From Bacteroides faecium (GTDB taxonomy: Bacteria > Bacteroidota > Bacteroidia > Bacteroidales > Bacteroidaceae): DNA of 64,000 bases. Made by a program: the position numbers and the translations under genes. The stretch's first letter is position 1, and every line of letters starts with the position of its first letter. Location: NCBI RefSeq assembly GCF_012113595.1, contig NZ_CP050831.1, forward strand, positions 6,138,001 through 6,202,000, in the 5' to 3' direction. Shown piece by piece: positions 6,930 through 15,920 of this stretch. Below the pieces are notes generated by a model. That model had not been told where the DNA came from. It saw only the letters and a list, made by a program, of their open reading frames with translations, and did no database searches.

Positions 6930-7603
6930 GAAAGAAAGAACGTTATGAGAAAGTAATCGCCTGGTTTCAGGAAAACGTGCCCGTGGCCGAAACTGAATTA
7001 CATTACAATAACCCGTTTGAGTTGCTGATTGCCGTAATTCTTTCCGCACAATGTACGGACAAGCGGGTGAATATAATCACTCCGCCTTTGTACAGAGATT
7101 TCCCGACGCCGGAAGCTCTTGCGGCCACTACGCCGGAAGTGGTTTTCGAATATATCCGAAGTGTGTCTTATCCGAATAATAAGGCTAAACACCTGGTGGG
7201 AATGGCGAAGATGCTGGTAAATGACTTCAATAGCCAGGTGCCGGACAATATGGAGGACTTGATAAAACTACCTGGTGTGGGGAGAAAGACGGCGAATGTC
7301 ATTCAGTCCGTGGTATTCAACAAGGCTGCCATGGCGGTGGATACGCATGTGTTCCGCGTCAGTCACCGCATCGGGTTGGTGCCGGACAGTTGCACGACTC
7401 CGTTCAGTGTAGAAAAGGAATTAATGAAGAATATTCCGGAAAATATCATACCTATCGCCCATCACTGGCTCATCCTGCACGGCCGTTATGTTTGTCAGGC
7501 ACGCACTCCCAAATGTGACACCTGTGGTTTGCAAATGATGTGCAAATATTTCTGCAACACTTATAAAGTTACAAAAGAGACACCAAAAGGCAAGAATAAA
7601 TAA
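6926..7603 (+). CDS. nth: Endonuclease III
   Basis: A bifunctional DNA glycosylase/AP lyase acting on oxidised pyrimidines in base-excision repair. The 225-residue length fits. The helix-hairpin-helix LPGVGRKTANV contains the catalytic Lys121, the catalytic Asp139 lies in AVDTHVFRV, and the C-terminal C-x6-C-x2-C-x5-C cluster (CQARTPKCDTCGLQMMC) would bind the [4Fe-4S] cluster. The start overlaps the MFS stop (ATGA). A downstream promoter for pgk separates the operon from the next gene. Confidence 0.97.
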   Translation: MRKKERYEKVIAWFQENVPVAETELHYNNPFELLIAVILSAQCTDKRVNIITPPLYRDFPTPEALAATTPEVVFEYIRSVSYPNNKAKHLVGMAKMLVNDFNSQVPDNMEDLIKLPGVGRKTANVIQSVVFNKAAMAVDTHVFRVSHRIGLVPDSCTTPFSVEKELMKNIPENIIPIAHHWLILHGRYVCQARTPKCDTCGLQMMCKYFCNTYKVTKETPKGKNK

Positions 7604-7634
7604 CGATTTAATAGCAGAGAACCGAAATAAATAG

Positions 7635-7642
7635 TAACTTTG
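7635..7642 (+). promoter_or_regulatory. -7 box for pgk
   Basis: TAACTTTG matches TAnnTTTG and lies 53 bases before the pgk ATG, giving an A-rich leader of about 45 bases. Confidence 0.6.
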
Positions 7643-7695
7643 CGGTCGTTCTAAAAGAAGAATTTTAAAACACTTTTAAATAAAAATAGAGTATT

Positions 7696-8955
7696 ATGCA
7701 GACAATTGACAAATTCAATTTTGCCGGTAAAAAGGCATTTGTTCGCGTGGACTTCAATGTGCCCCTGGACGAAAACTTCAACATTACAGATGACACTCGT
7801 ATGCGTGCAGCTCTTCCTACTTTGAAGAAGATTCTGGCAGACGGCGGTAGCATTATCATTGGCTCTCACTTGGGCCGTCCGAAAGGCGTTGCCGATAAAT
7901 TTTCTTTGAAACATATCATCAAGCACCTGTCTGAATTACTGGGCGTTGAAGTTCAGTTTGCTAATGACTGCATGGGTGAAGAAGCTGCTGTAAAAGCTGC
8001 TGCTCTGCAACCGGGCGAAGTTCTGTTGCTCGAAAATCTTCGTTTCTATGCTGAGGAAGAAGGCAAACCAAGAGGTTTGGCAGAAGACGCAACAGACGAA
8101 GAAAAAGCTGCTGCCAAGAAGGCTGTAAAAGAAAGCCAGAAAGAATTTACCAAGAAATTGGCTTCTTACGCTGACTGCTACGTAAACGACGCATTCGGTA
8201 CTGCTCACCGTGCTCATGCTTCTACAGCATTGATTGCTAAATATTTCGATGTGGACAACAAGATGTTCGGTTACCTGATGGAGAAAGAAGTGAAAGCTGT
8301 TGATAAAGTATTGAACGACATCAAACGTCCGTTCACTGCTATCATGGGTGGTTCTAAAGTTTCTTCTAAAATCGAAATCATCGAAAACCTGTTGAGCAAG
8401 GTGGACAACCTGATTATCGCAGGTGGTATGACTTATACATTTACTAAAGCTATGGGCGGCAAGATCGGTATCTCTATCTGTGAGGACGACAAACTCGACC
8501 TGGCTTTGGACTTGATCAAGAAAGCAAAAGAAAAAGGCGTAAACCTTGTTTTGGCTGTTGACGCCAAGATTGCTGACGCTTTCTCTAACGATGCAAATAC
8601 CAAATTCTGTCCGGTTGACGAAATTCCTGACGGATGGGAAGGTCTTGACATCGGTCCTAAGACTGAAGAAATCTTCGCTAACGTTATCAAAGAATCAAAG
8701 ACTATTCTTTGGAACGGTCCTACGGGCGTATTCGAATTTGAAAACTTCACTCACGGCTCACGTACAGTAGGTGAAGCTATCGTTGAAGCAACCAAGAACG
8801 GCGCTTTCTCACTTGTTGGTGGTGGTGACTCTGTAGCTTGTGTCAACAAGTTCGGTTTGGCTAGCGGTGTATCTTATGTTTCAACTGGTGGTGGCGCATT
8901 GCTCGAAGCAATCGAAGGAAAAATTCTTCCGGGTATCGCTGCTATTCAAGAATAA
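7696..8955 (+). CDS. pgk: Phosphoglycerate kinase
   Basis: Converts 1,3-bisphosphoglycerate and ADP to 3-phosphoglycerate and ATP in glycolysis. At 419 residues it has the usual length. Visible family features are VRVDFNVPLD near residue 18, GSHLGRPKG near 56, LLLENLRFY near 112, GGSKVSSKI near 218 and the C-terminal VGGGDSVA nucleotide loop. Codon use looks like that of a highly expressed gene. It has its own promoter and is followed by the first copy of the GGCACGG inverted repeat, which could act as its transcript end. Confidence 0.98.
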   Translation: MQTIDKFNFAGKKAFVRVDFNVPLDENFNITDDTRMRAALPTLKKILADGGSIIIGSHLGRPKGVADKFSLKHIIKHLSELLGVEVQFANDCMGEEAAVKAAALQPGEVLLLENLRFYAEEEGKPRGLAEDATDEEKAAAKKAVKESQKEFTKKLASYADCYVNDAFGTAHRAHASTALIAKYFDVDNKMFGYLMEKEVKAVDKVLNDIKRPFTAIMGGSKVSSKIEIIENLLSKVDNLIIAGGMTYTFTKAMGGKIGISICEDDKLDLALDLIKKAKEKGVNLVLAVDAKIADAFSNDANTKFCPVDEIPDGWEGLDIGPKTEEIFANVIKESKTILWNGPTGVFEFENFTHGSRTVGEAIVEATKNGAFSLVGGGDSVACVNKFGLASGVSYVSTGGGALLEAIEGKILPGIAAIQE

Positions 8956-8990
8956 CAAGCAGTGTTGCAAGACACTACTTCTAATTTCTT

Positions 8991-9061
8991 TTAGGCACGG
9001 AGTACGCGGATTTCACGGATTTATATTACAAAAGCCGTGTAATCCGTGTAATCCGTGCCTA
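8991..9061. repeat. GGCACGG-type intergenic inverted repeat, copy 1
   Basis: A 71-bp palindrome. The left arm reads TTAGGCACGGAGTACGCGGA and continues with TTTCACGG; the right arm ends CCGTGTAATCCGTGCCTA. Each arm holds two or three copies of an ACGGATT-like heptamer. It lies between pgk and the substrate-binding lipoprotein gene. Three more copies occur at 11148, 31122 and 57833. Confidence 0.85.
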
Positions 9062-9078
9062 CTATTTACCATAAAGGT

Positions 9079-10059
9079 ATGAAAAGACCGACTCTCCTGT
9101 TTTACCTTATCTTTTTCTTCCTTTGCTCCTGCCAGAGTAAAAAAGGAGAAAACTCTTTTTTGCCTCTATCCGAACTACAACCACTCACTCTGGGCATGAT
9201 GCCTACCTTGGAAGGATTGCCTTTCCACATAGCCAAATCCGAAGGCATCTATGATTCATTGGGACTGGATTTAACCATTCTTCCATTCAACTCCGCCGAC
9301 GACAGGGATGCCGCCTTTCAAACCGGACAAATGGATGGGATGATAACCGATTACCCCAGTGCAATAGTACTTCAAGCCATTCATCACACTGACTTGGGAC
9401 TTATCCTGAAGAATGACGGTTATTTCTGCTTTATCGTTTCCAAAAAGAGCCGTATCAATCAGTTGGAAGAACTTGGAAACAAGAATATCGCCGTATCCCG
9501 TAACACTGTTATCGAATATGCGAGCGACTTGTTATTAGGTAAAGCCGGCATGAGTTATACGGAAGTGAATAAGCCCGAAATCAGCCAGACTCCTCTCCGC
9601 CTGCAAATGCTACAATGCAATCAAATTGATGCTTCATTCCTGCCCGACCCTGCCGCATCTATTGCGATGAACAGCAAGCACCGTTCATTAATAAGTACAC
9701 AGGAACTGGGAATTGATTTTACCGCTACTGCCTTTTCACGGAAAGTTATCGACGAGAAAAGAAGGGAAATCGGGCTGCTTGTCACAGGCTATAACCTGGG
9801 AGTGGATTATATAAAGATGCACCCGCAAAAAGAATGGGAGCATGTATTGATTGAAATAGGTGTGCCGGAGAGTCTGACAGGACTTATCGCACTCCCCAAC
9901 TACCAAAAAGCGACACGTCCTTCGGCTGAAGGCGTAGAAAAAGCCATGCGTTGGTTGAAAGAAAACCGGCGGATACCTGAAACTTATTCGGAAAAGAATC
10001 TGATAGACACTACTTATACCCCCAACAGCGACCATAATCAAATAACAACAATCAAATAA
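9079..10059 (+). CDS. ABC-type substrate-binding lipoprotein (NMT1/THI5-like)
   Basis: A 326-residue lipoprotein starting MKRPTLLFYLIFFFLCSCQS, with lipobox LCSC. The annotated start is the ATG at 9079, since the longer frame runs back into the intergenic repeat. The body resembles the NMT1/THI5-like or SsuA-type periplasmic binding fold: TLGMMPTLEGLPFHIAKSEG near the N-terminus, AFQTGQMDGMITD, and LEELGNKNIAVSR. Such proteins bind nitrate, sulfonates or thiamin precursors. No permease or ATPase gene is adjacent. The next gene, 10 bases downstream, encodes a porin-like protein and is probably co-transcribed. Confidence 0.82.
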   Translation: MKRPTLLFYLIFFFLCSCQSKKGENSFLPLSELQPLTLGMMPTLEGLPFHIAKSEGIYDSLGLDLTILPFNSADDRDAAFQTGQMDGMITDYPSAIVLQAIHHTDLGLILKNDGYFCFIVSKKSRINQLEELGNKNIAVSRNTVIEYASDLLLGKAGMSYTEVNKPEISQTPLRLQMLQCNQIDASFLPDPAASIAMNSKHRSLISTQELGIDFTATAFSRKVIDEKRREIGLLVTGYNLGVDYIKMHPQKEWEHVLIEIGVPESLTGLIALPNYQKATRPSAEGVEKAMRWLKENRRIPETYSEKNLIDTTYTPNSDHNQITTIK

Positions 10060-10069
10060 CAACGACTTC

Positions 10070-11113
10070 ATGCGAAAAACACTTCTCCAACTATCCATCT
10101 TCATGTTCTGCGCAACGGGCATACAAAGCACGCTCATCGCGCAAGAGAAAACCTCATTGAATCAGGTTGTCAACACACTGAAAGAACGTATCAGCCTTGC
10201 CGGATATGCCCAACTCGGCTATACATATGATGATGCGGCGAAGCCGGACAATACTTTCGATATCAAACGTATCATTTTCATGGCACACGGGAAGATTACC
10301 AAACGGTGGACATGCGATTTCATGTATGACTTTTATAATGGCGGTATGTTGCTGGAGGTATATACTGACTATGAATTCCTACCCGGTCTTACGGCACGCA
10401 TCGGTGAGTTTAAAGTTCCTTATACCATCGAAAATGAATTATCACCGACTACGGTGGAGTTAATTAACTGCTACTCGCAGTCTGTCTGTTACCTGGCGGG
10501 AGTAAGCGGTAGCGACAAGTGCTACGGCATGACTTCGGGACGGGACATCGGTATGATGCTTCACGGAAAACTGTTCCATGACTTTCTGCAATATAAGGTG
10601 GCTGTAATGAACGGACAGGGATTGAATACAAAAGATAAGAATAGCCAGAAAGATGTTGTCGGAAATCTGATGGTTTATCCATTGGAGTGGTTGTCCGTAG
10701 GCGGTTCGTTCATTCGCGGAACAGGACATGCGATAGCGGATTCGGAATACACCGGGATTAAAGCCGGAGAGAATTATGCCAAGAAGCGTTGGAGTGCGGG
10801 AGCGGTTGTCACTACTTCCAAATTCAATCTGCGTTCGGAATATCTTGGCGGAAAAGACAGAAATGTAAAAAGTGAAGGATTCTATGCAACAGGCAGCATT
10901 CGTTTTGCGCGAAACTTCGATTTCGTTGCTTCGTATGACTATTTCAACCCGAATAAGGCTGCCGATTTCAAACAGAATAATTATATTGCCGGCGTACAAT
11001 ACTGGTTTTATCCCAGATGCCGCCTACAAGCACAATATACCTTTTGTGATAAAAAAGGAGACGGACAAAAGGACTCCAGTCTGATACAGGCACAGGTGCA
11101 GGTAAGATTCTAA
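10070..11113 (+). CDS. Porin-like outer-membrane beta-barrel (OprO/OprP-type)
   Basis: A 347-residue exported protein with signal peptide MRKTLLQLSIFMFCATGIQSTLIAQ. The body is rich in alternating aromatic and polar residues, for example GYAQLGYTYD near the N-terminus and CRLQAQYTFCDKKGDG near the end, and finishes with the typical outer-membrane C-terminus ending in QVRF. The layout matches the phosphate-selective porin O/P family common in Bacteroides. Substrate is unknown. It lies 10 bases after the binding-lipoprotein gene, so the two may act in one uptake route. Confidence 0.82.
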   Translation: MRKTLLQLSIFMFCATGIQSTLIAQEKTSLNQVVNTLKERISLAGYAQLGYTYDDAAKPDNTFDIKRIIFMAHGKITKRWTCDFMYDFYNGGMLLEVYTDYEFLPGLTARIGEFKVPYTIENELSPTTVELINCYSQSVCYLAGVSGSDKCYGMTSGRDIGMMLHGKLFHDFLQYKVAVMNGQGLNTKDKNSQKDVVGNLMVYPLEWLSVGGSFIRGTGHAIADSEYTGIKAGENYAKKRWSAGAVVTTSKFNLRSEYLGGKDRNVKSEGFYATGSIRFARNFDFVASYDYFNPNKAADFKQNNYIAGVQYWFYPRCRLQAQYTFCDKKGDGQKDSSLIQAQVQVRF

Positions 11114-11147
11114 TTTAACTAAGTCTTTTGCAAAATAATCTTATATT

Positions 11148-11233
11148 ATTAGGCACGGATTACACGGATTAACGCTGCTGTTTTACATATTCATCATTCT
11201 AAGAACCGTGAAATCCGTGTAATCCGTGCCTAA
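11148..11233. repeat. GGCACGG-type intergenic inverted repeat, copy 2
   Basis: An 86-bp palindrome. The left arm is TTAGGCACGGATTACACGG, the right arm mirrors it with CCGTGAAATCCGTGTAATCC and GTGCCTAA. The central 35 bases resemble those of copies 3 and 4 (GCTGCTGTTTTACATA against GCTGTTGTTTTACAGA in copy 4), so the loop is also conserved. Confidence 0.88.
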
Positions 11234-11274
11234 ATTTATTACATAAACCAATTAATAACAGAAACTAAAAAATC

Positions 11275-12456
11275 ATGGAACACAAAATCGCCGAATCCAA
11301 CGCCCGAGTAGACGTTGCCGACGTATTAAGAGGATTAGCAGTCATGGGAATTATCCTCTTGCACAGTATCGAACATTTCAATTTCTATTCTTTCCCAAAA
11401 GAAGTACCTTTTGAATGGATGAAGTTCACCGACCAAGCCATTTGGAGAGGATTATTCTTTGCGTTCAGTAATAAGGCATATGCCGTATTCGCTCTGCTCT
11501 TTGGTTTTAGTTTCTATATTCAGGATAACAACCAGCAACGGAGAGGAAAGGATTTCCGCCTGCGGTTCTTATGGAGATTATTTATTTTATTCATTATCGG
11601 ACAGTTCAATGCGGCTTTCTTTACGGGAGAGATATTGACGATGTATGCCATTCTTGGAATTATCCTGCCGATATTCTGCCGGATGAGTGACCGTACTGTT
11701 CTTATATTTGCCACTATACTCATTCTTCAACCTATCGACTGGGTAAAGCTAATCTATGCTTTATGTAATCCTGACTATGTGGCAGGGGAAAGTCTTGCAC
11801 GCTATTATTTCGGTATCGCATTCGATGTGCAAAAGAACGGAACATTCCTCGAAACGATTCGTATGAATATGTGGGAAGGACAGATGGCTAACATGACCTG
11901 GGCTTTGGAACACGGACGCATCCTGCAAACACCGGGATTATTCCTGTTCGGTATGCTTGTCGGACGCCGTCAATATTTCCTTTACAGTGAAAAGAACGAG
12001 CGTTTGTGGCTGAAGGCTTTGGCTTTCTCCCTTCTCTGCTTCTTCCCTATCTACGGACTCAACAATATGCTGCCGGAATTTATAGAACGGAGTGCGATAC
12101 TTGTTCCTTTGCAGCTTATTCTAAGTTCATTCAGTAACCTTAGCTTTATGGTGTTGCTGGTGACGGGATTATTACTGACTTTCTACCACGTGAAAGACCG
12201 CAGTTTCTTTATGCGTTTCACAACTTATGGAAAAATGAGTTTAACTAACTATCTCGGGCAATCTATTTTCGGTTCTCTTTTGTTCTATCATTGGGGATTC
12301 GAACTGGGGCGGTATTTAGGTATTACATACAGTTTCCTTTTTGGCATCCTTTTTGTTCTATTACAAATGGCATTCTGTTCGTGGTGGCTCCGACACCACA
12401 AACACGGTCCTTTTGAGGGTCTTTGGAAACGTCTGACCTGGATTGGAAAAAAATAA
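11275..12456 (+). CDS. DUF418-type membrane protein
   Basis: A 393-residue polytopic membrane protein. The N-terminal RVDVADVLRGLAVMGIILLH is the hallmark of DUF418/acyltransferase-3-like proteins (RG...GI...H). About ten hydrophobic segments follow, and the C-terminal part carries GKMSLTNYLGQSIFGSLLFY, the conserved DUF418 motif. It may be an acyl-modifying or transport protein of the inner membrane; the family has no settled function. It starts 40 bases after the repeat copy 2. The TPR gene begins 14 bases after its stop, so an operon is likely. Confidence 0.88.
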   Translation: MEHKIAESNARVDVADVLRGLAVMGIILLHSIEHFNFYSFPKEVPFEWMKFTDQAIWRGLFFAFSNKAYAVFALLFGFSFYIQDNNQQRRGKDFRLRFLWRLFILFIIGQFNAAFFTGEILTMYAILGIILPIFCRMSDRTVLIFATILILQPIDWVKLIYALCNPDYVAGESLARYYFGIAFDVQKNGTFLETIRMNMWEGQMANMTWALEHGRILQTPGLFLFGMLVGRRQYFLYSEKNERLWLKALAFSLLCFFPIYGLNNMLPEFIERSAILVPLQLILSSFSNLSFMVLLVTGLLLTFYHVKDRSFFMRFTTYGKMSLTNYLGQSIFGSLLFYHWGFELGRYLGITYSFLFGILFVLLQMAFCSWWLRHHKHGPFEGLWKRLTWIGKK

Positions 12457-12470
12457 ATAATTAAATCACA

Positions 12471-14675
12471 ATGAACGAAAAAACGATTAATGAACAATAC
12501 GCATATATACGTACTTTACTTGAAGACAAAAGACTCAAGGAAGCCTTGATGCAACTGGAATCCTTGTTGTGGCAATGTCCTGACTGGGATTTACGTACGC
12601 GCCTGGAGCAATTGCAGACCTCATACAAGTATATGCTGGACTATATGAGACAGGGAGCAAACGACCCGGAACGCTGGAATCTGTATCAGAAAATGGTAGC
12701 GGACACGTGGGGAATTGCCGACCAGTCTCGATTGCTTATGCTGGATAACGCTTCTTCAAGGTATTATCATGAGGTGCGCCGTACTCCCGTGTCATCGGAA
12801 TTGTCGGACTACGGCATTAAAACGATACTGCATATATTGGAGTCATTTAATGACGACTTGGCAGTCAGCGGATTGCTGTCTGACGAAAAGATGGACGAAG
12901 TCTTGAAACGGCATGAAGATACACTCAAATTTATGTTCATAAGAACTTGGACAAACAGTGCATGGAATCCGCAGGATGAAGAAGAAGCCCAAGCTATGCT
13001 GGTATCGGAATTACTTCCGGGAGATGATTTATGCTTGTTCGTCAGTGCTGTCACCTTGAGTTTGATGGAGTGTTTCGACTTACGGAAAATCATGTGGCTG
13101 CTCGACGCATACCGCCATCCGGATGTCAACGTCAACCAACGGGCATTGGTAGGTACGATGATTATTTTCCACATTTACAGAAACCGGCTCACTTTCTACC
13201 CGGAACTTATCAAGCGGGTGGATCTTATGGAAGAAATTCCTTCTTTTGTTGATGACGTCGCACGTATTTATCGTCAGATGTTACTCTGCCAGGAGACGGA
13301 GAAAATCGACAAGAAGATGCGGGAAGAGATTATTCCCGAAATGCTGAAGAATGTTTCTTCGATGAAGAATATGAGGTTCGGCTTTGAGGAAAACGACGAA
13401 GAGAATGATGATAAGAACCCGGATTGGGAAGATGCTTTCGAAAAGTCGGGACTGGGAGATAAATTGCGTGAAATGAACGAACTCCAGTTGGAAGGAGCCG
13501 ATGTATATATGAGCACGTTTGCCGCTTTGAAGAATTATCCGTTCTTCCGCGAAGTACAGAACTGGTTTTATCCGTTCAGTAAGCAGCAGTCGAACGTGCT
13601 TAAATCGCTGAAACAGGCGGGAAACCAGGGAAGCAGCTTACTGGATTTGATTCTCCAGTCGGGATTTTTCAGCAATAGCGACAAGTATTCGTTGTTCTTC
13701 ACCATCCATCAGTTGCCACAGGCGCAGCAGGATATGATGTTGAGCCAGCTCAACGAACAGCAAGTGGCTGAATTGGCGGAGAAATCGAATGCTGAAACAA
13801 TGAAGCGGTTCAATGAACGCCCGGGAACGGTCAGCAACCAGTACTTGCATGACCTTTACCGTTTCTTCAAGCTCAGTGTACGCCGTCAGGAATTCAGAGA
13901 TATTTTTAAAGAAAAGCTCGATCTCCATCATGTTCCTGCACTCGATAATGTGCTGTCTTGGGAAGATGTATTATTCCCTATTGCTGATTTCTATTTGTCA
14001 AAGGAACGGTGGGACGAGGCTATCGAGATTTTTGAGGAACTGGAAGCTATTGGTGGTTTCGAAGGTGACAGTGCGGAATATTATCAGAAGTTCGGGTATG
14101 CATTACAGAAAAGAAAGAAATACGCAGAAGCCGTCCAAGCCTATCTGAAAGCTGATACGCTGAAACCGGATAATATCTGGAACAATCGCCATCTGGCTAT
14201 TTGCTATCGATTGAACAGGAATTATCAGGCAGCCCTCACTTATTATAAAAAGGTGGAAGAAGCCGCGCCCGAAGATGTGAATGTAACTTTCTACATCGGT
14301 AGTTGTTTGGCTGAAATGGGGCAATATGAGGAAGCGCTGAATTACTTCTTCAAACTGGATTTCATTGAAAGTAATTGCGTAAAAGCATGGCGTGGCATCG
14401 GATGGTGTTCATTTATCAGCCTGAAATATGAGCAGGCAATGAAGTATTACGAGAAAATCATCGAACAAAAGCCATTGGCTATCGACTATATGAATGCCGG
14501 ACACGTTGCATGGGTGATGGAAGATATCCAGAAGGCTGCCGTTTTCTACGGAAAGGCGATTACAGCCAGTGGGAACCGGGAACGATTCCTTGAAATGTTC
14601 CATAAAGATGAAGAATCTCTCCTCAAACAAGGTGTTCGAGAAGAGGATATTCCTTTGATGCTGGATTTAATCTAG
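12471..14675 (+). CDS. Large tetratricopeptide-repeat protein (734 aa)
   Basis: A 734-residue soluble protein without signal peptide. The C-terminal third (about 490-700) contains TPR helices: ERWDEAIEIFEELEAIGG, KKYAEAVQAYLKADTLKPD, RNYQAALTYYKKVEEAAPED, GQYEEALNYFFKLDFIE and KYEQAMKYYEKIIEQKP. The N-terminal two thirds is helical and not assigned, with an acidic linker at about 304-325 (EENDEENDDKNPDWED). TPR arrays mediate protein-protein contacts, so it is likely a cytoplasmic scaffold. It lies 14 bases after the DUF418 gene. Confidence 0.88.
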   Translation: MNEKTINEQYAYIRTLLEDKRLKEALMQLESLLWQCPDWDLRTRLEQLQTSYKYMLDYMRQGANDPERWNLYQKMVADTWGIADQSRLLMLDNASSRYYHEVRRTPVSSELSDYGIKTILHILESFNDDLAVSGLLSDEKMDEVLKRHEDTLKFMFIRTWTNSAWNPQDEEEAQAMLVSELLPGDDLCLFVSAVTLSLMECFDLRKIMWLLDAYRHPDVNVNQRALVGTMIIFHIYRNRLTFYPELIKRVDLMEEIPSFVDDVARIYRQMLLCQETEKIDKKMREEIIPEMLKNVSSMKNMRFGFEENDEENDDKNPDWEDAFEKSGLGDKLREMNELQLEGADVYMSTFAALKNYPFFREVQNWFYPFSKQQSNVLKSLKQAGNQGSSLLDLILQSGFFSNSDKYSLFFTIHQLPQAQQDMMLSQLNEQQVAELAEKSNAETMKRFNERPGTVSNQYLHDLYRFFKLSVRRQEFRDIFKEKLDLHHVPALDNVLSWEDVLFPIADFYLSKERWDEAIEIFEELEAIGGFEGDSAEYYQKFGYALQKRKKYAEAVQAYLKADTLKPDNIWNNRHLAICYRLNRNYQAALTYYKKVEEAAPEDVNVTFYIGSCLAEMGQYEEALNYFFKLDFIESNCVKAWRGIGWCSFISLKYEQAMKYYEKIIEQKPLAIDYMNAGHVAWVMEDIQKAAVFYGKAITASGNRERFLEMFHKDEESLLKQGVREEDIPLMLDLI

Positions 14676-14733
14676 TTTCCGTTTTTCCTGAGATTCAGAA
14701 TTTCTTCCTAAGGTTCGGAATTCAGCTTATCAA

Positions 14734-15315
14734 CTATAATTTCTTTAACTCCCCGTACAGTTTCTGTATGGGGAGTCCCATTATATTGTAGAAGCTGCCG
14801 GAAATAGATTTTACTCCGATATAGCCGATCCATTCCTGAACGCCATAGGCTCCCGCCTTATCCAAAGGCTGGTAACGGTCAACATAGTACTGGATTTCAT
14901 CTTCGGACAAGACATCGAACTGTACATCGGAAGAAGCGGTAAAGCTCTTTTGCCATTCGGTAGTTGTCAGGCAGACACCCGTAAATACCTGGTGGGATTT
15001 TCCCGAAAGCGTACGAAGCATTTCAACAGCCCCTTCCCTGCCCTCCGGCTTACCCAGGACTTTTCCGTCCAACCAGACGATGGTATCCGCCGTTACTAAA
15101 AGTTCTCCCGGTTTCATCATGGCGCGATAAGCATCGGCTTTCTCACGGGCGATAAATTCAGGGATTTCTGCACCAACCAATGTATCGGGATACGATTCAT
15201 CGACATCAGGTAATGTCCTGACTACATAGTCTACTCCCAAACCTGACATTAGTTCTTTTCGGCGGGGGGAATTGGAAGCCAGTATGACCTGGTATTTCTT
15301 TAGATTATCAAGCAT
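14734..15315 (-). CDS. maf: Maf-family nucleoside triphosphate pyrophosphatase
   Basis: A 193-residue Maf/YhdE-type enzyme that hydrolyses dTTP/UTP or modified nucleotides to the monophosphate. The N-terminal ASNSPRRKELMSGLG is the nucleotide-binding signature, VTADTIVWLDGKVLGKP holds the metal-binding acids, and DKAGAYGVQEW is the conserved C-terminal motif. It is the last gene of a minus-strand set with the KdsC-like and DUF2520 genes, with an 83-base gap upstream. No membrane segment is seen; the enzyme is cytoplasmic. Confidence 0.94.
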   Translation of the reverse strand: MLDNLKKYQVILASNSPRRKELMSGLGVDYVVRTLPDVDESYPDTLVGAEIPEFIAREKADAYRAMMKPGELLVTADTIVWLDGKVLGKPEGREGAVEMLRTLSGKSHQVFTGVCLTTTEWQKSFTASSDVQFDVLSEDEIQYYVDRYQPLDKAGAYGVQEWIGYIGVKSISGSFYNIMGLPIQKLYGELKKL

Positions 15316-15398
15316 TGTTTTATTTACGATTGGATAATTTACTATTTACAATTGAAAATACTGTTTGTTGATGTCAGTCAATCCTATAATTAATTTTA

Positions 15399-15920
15399 TC
15401 ACCAGCCAAAAGCGTCTTGTGCCATCCATAAGCCATGGACTTTCAGGACTTGTTCCACGACATCACGTCCGCAGCCACAGCCACCATCTGCATAAGAGAT
15501 GTATTTCGCAACGGATTTTACTTCCGGCACAGCATCTTTCGGGCAACAGGGAAGTCCGCATTCCCGCATCACTTCAATATCGGGTACGTCATCTCCCATA
15601 TATAATATTTCATCGTCAGCCAATCCGTATTTGTCACGGAAGGCACGATAATCGTGTATCTTCACCGCAGAGCCCATATATAAGTCCTTCACTCCCAAGC
15701 CTTCAAAACGGATGCGTACCGCTTCTGTCCGCCCGCCGGTGATGATGGCGATATGAAGTCCTTTTTTCACTGCCAACTGGATAGCATATCCATCCTTGAT
15801 ATTCACAGTACGCATCGGCTCACCTGAAGGATGCAGCGGAACTGTGGTGGAACTCAATACTCCGTCTACATCAAAAGCTAATGCTTTGATACGGGATAAA
15901 TCATAATTGATGGTGCTCAT
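15399..15920 (-). CDS. kdsC: KDO 8-phosphate phosphatase (KdsC-like HAD)
   Basis: A 173-residue HAD-superfamily phosphatase of the small C0-cap type. The DxDxT/V motif appears as FDVDGVLSS near residue 17, motif II as AIITGGRTEAVRIR, and motif IV as ILYMGDDVPDIEVMRECG. This length and pattern match KdsC, which removes phosphate from 3-deoxy-D-manno-octulosonate 8-phosphate in lipid A core synthesis. The start overlaps the end of the DUF2520 gene by 20 bases, so translation is coupled. A different sugar-phosphate substrate cannot be excluded. Confidence 0.9.
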   Translation of the reverse strand: MSTINYDLSRIKALAFDVDGVLSSTTVPLHPSGEPMRTVNIKDGYAIQLAVKKGLHIAIITGGRTEAVRIRFEGLGVKDLYMGSAVKIHDYRAFRDKYGLADDEILYMGDDVPDIEVMRECGLPCCPKDAVPEVKSVAKYISYADGGCGCGRDVVEQVLKVHGLWMAQDAFGW

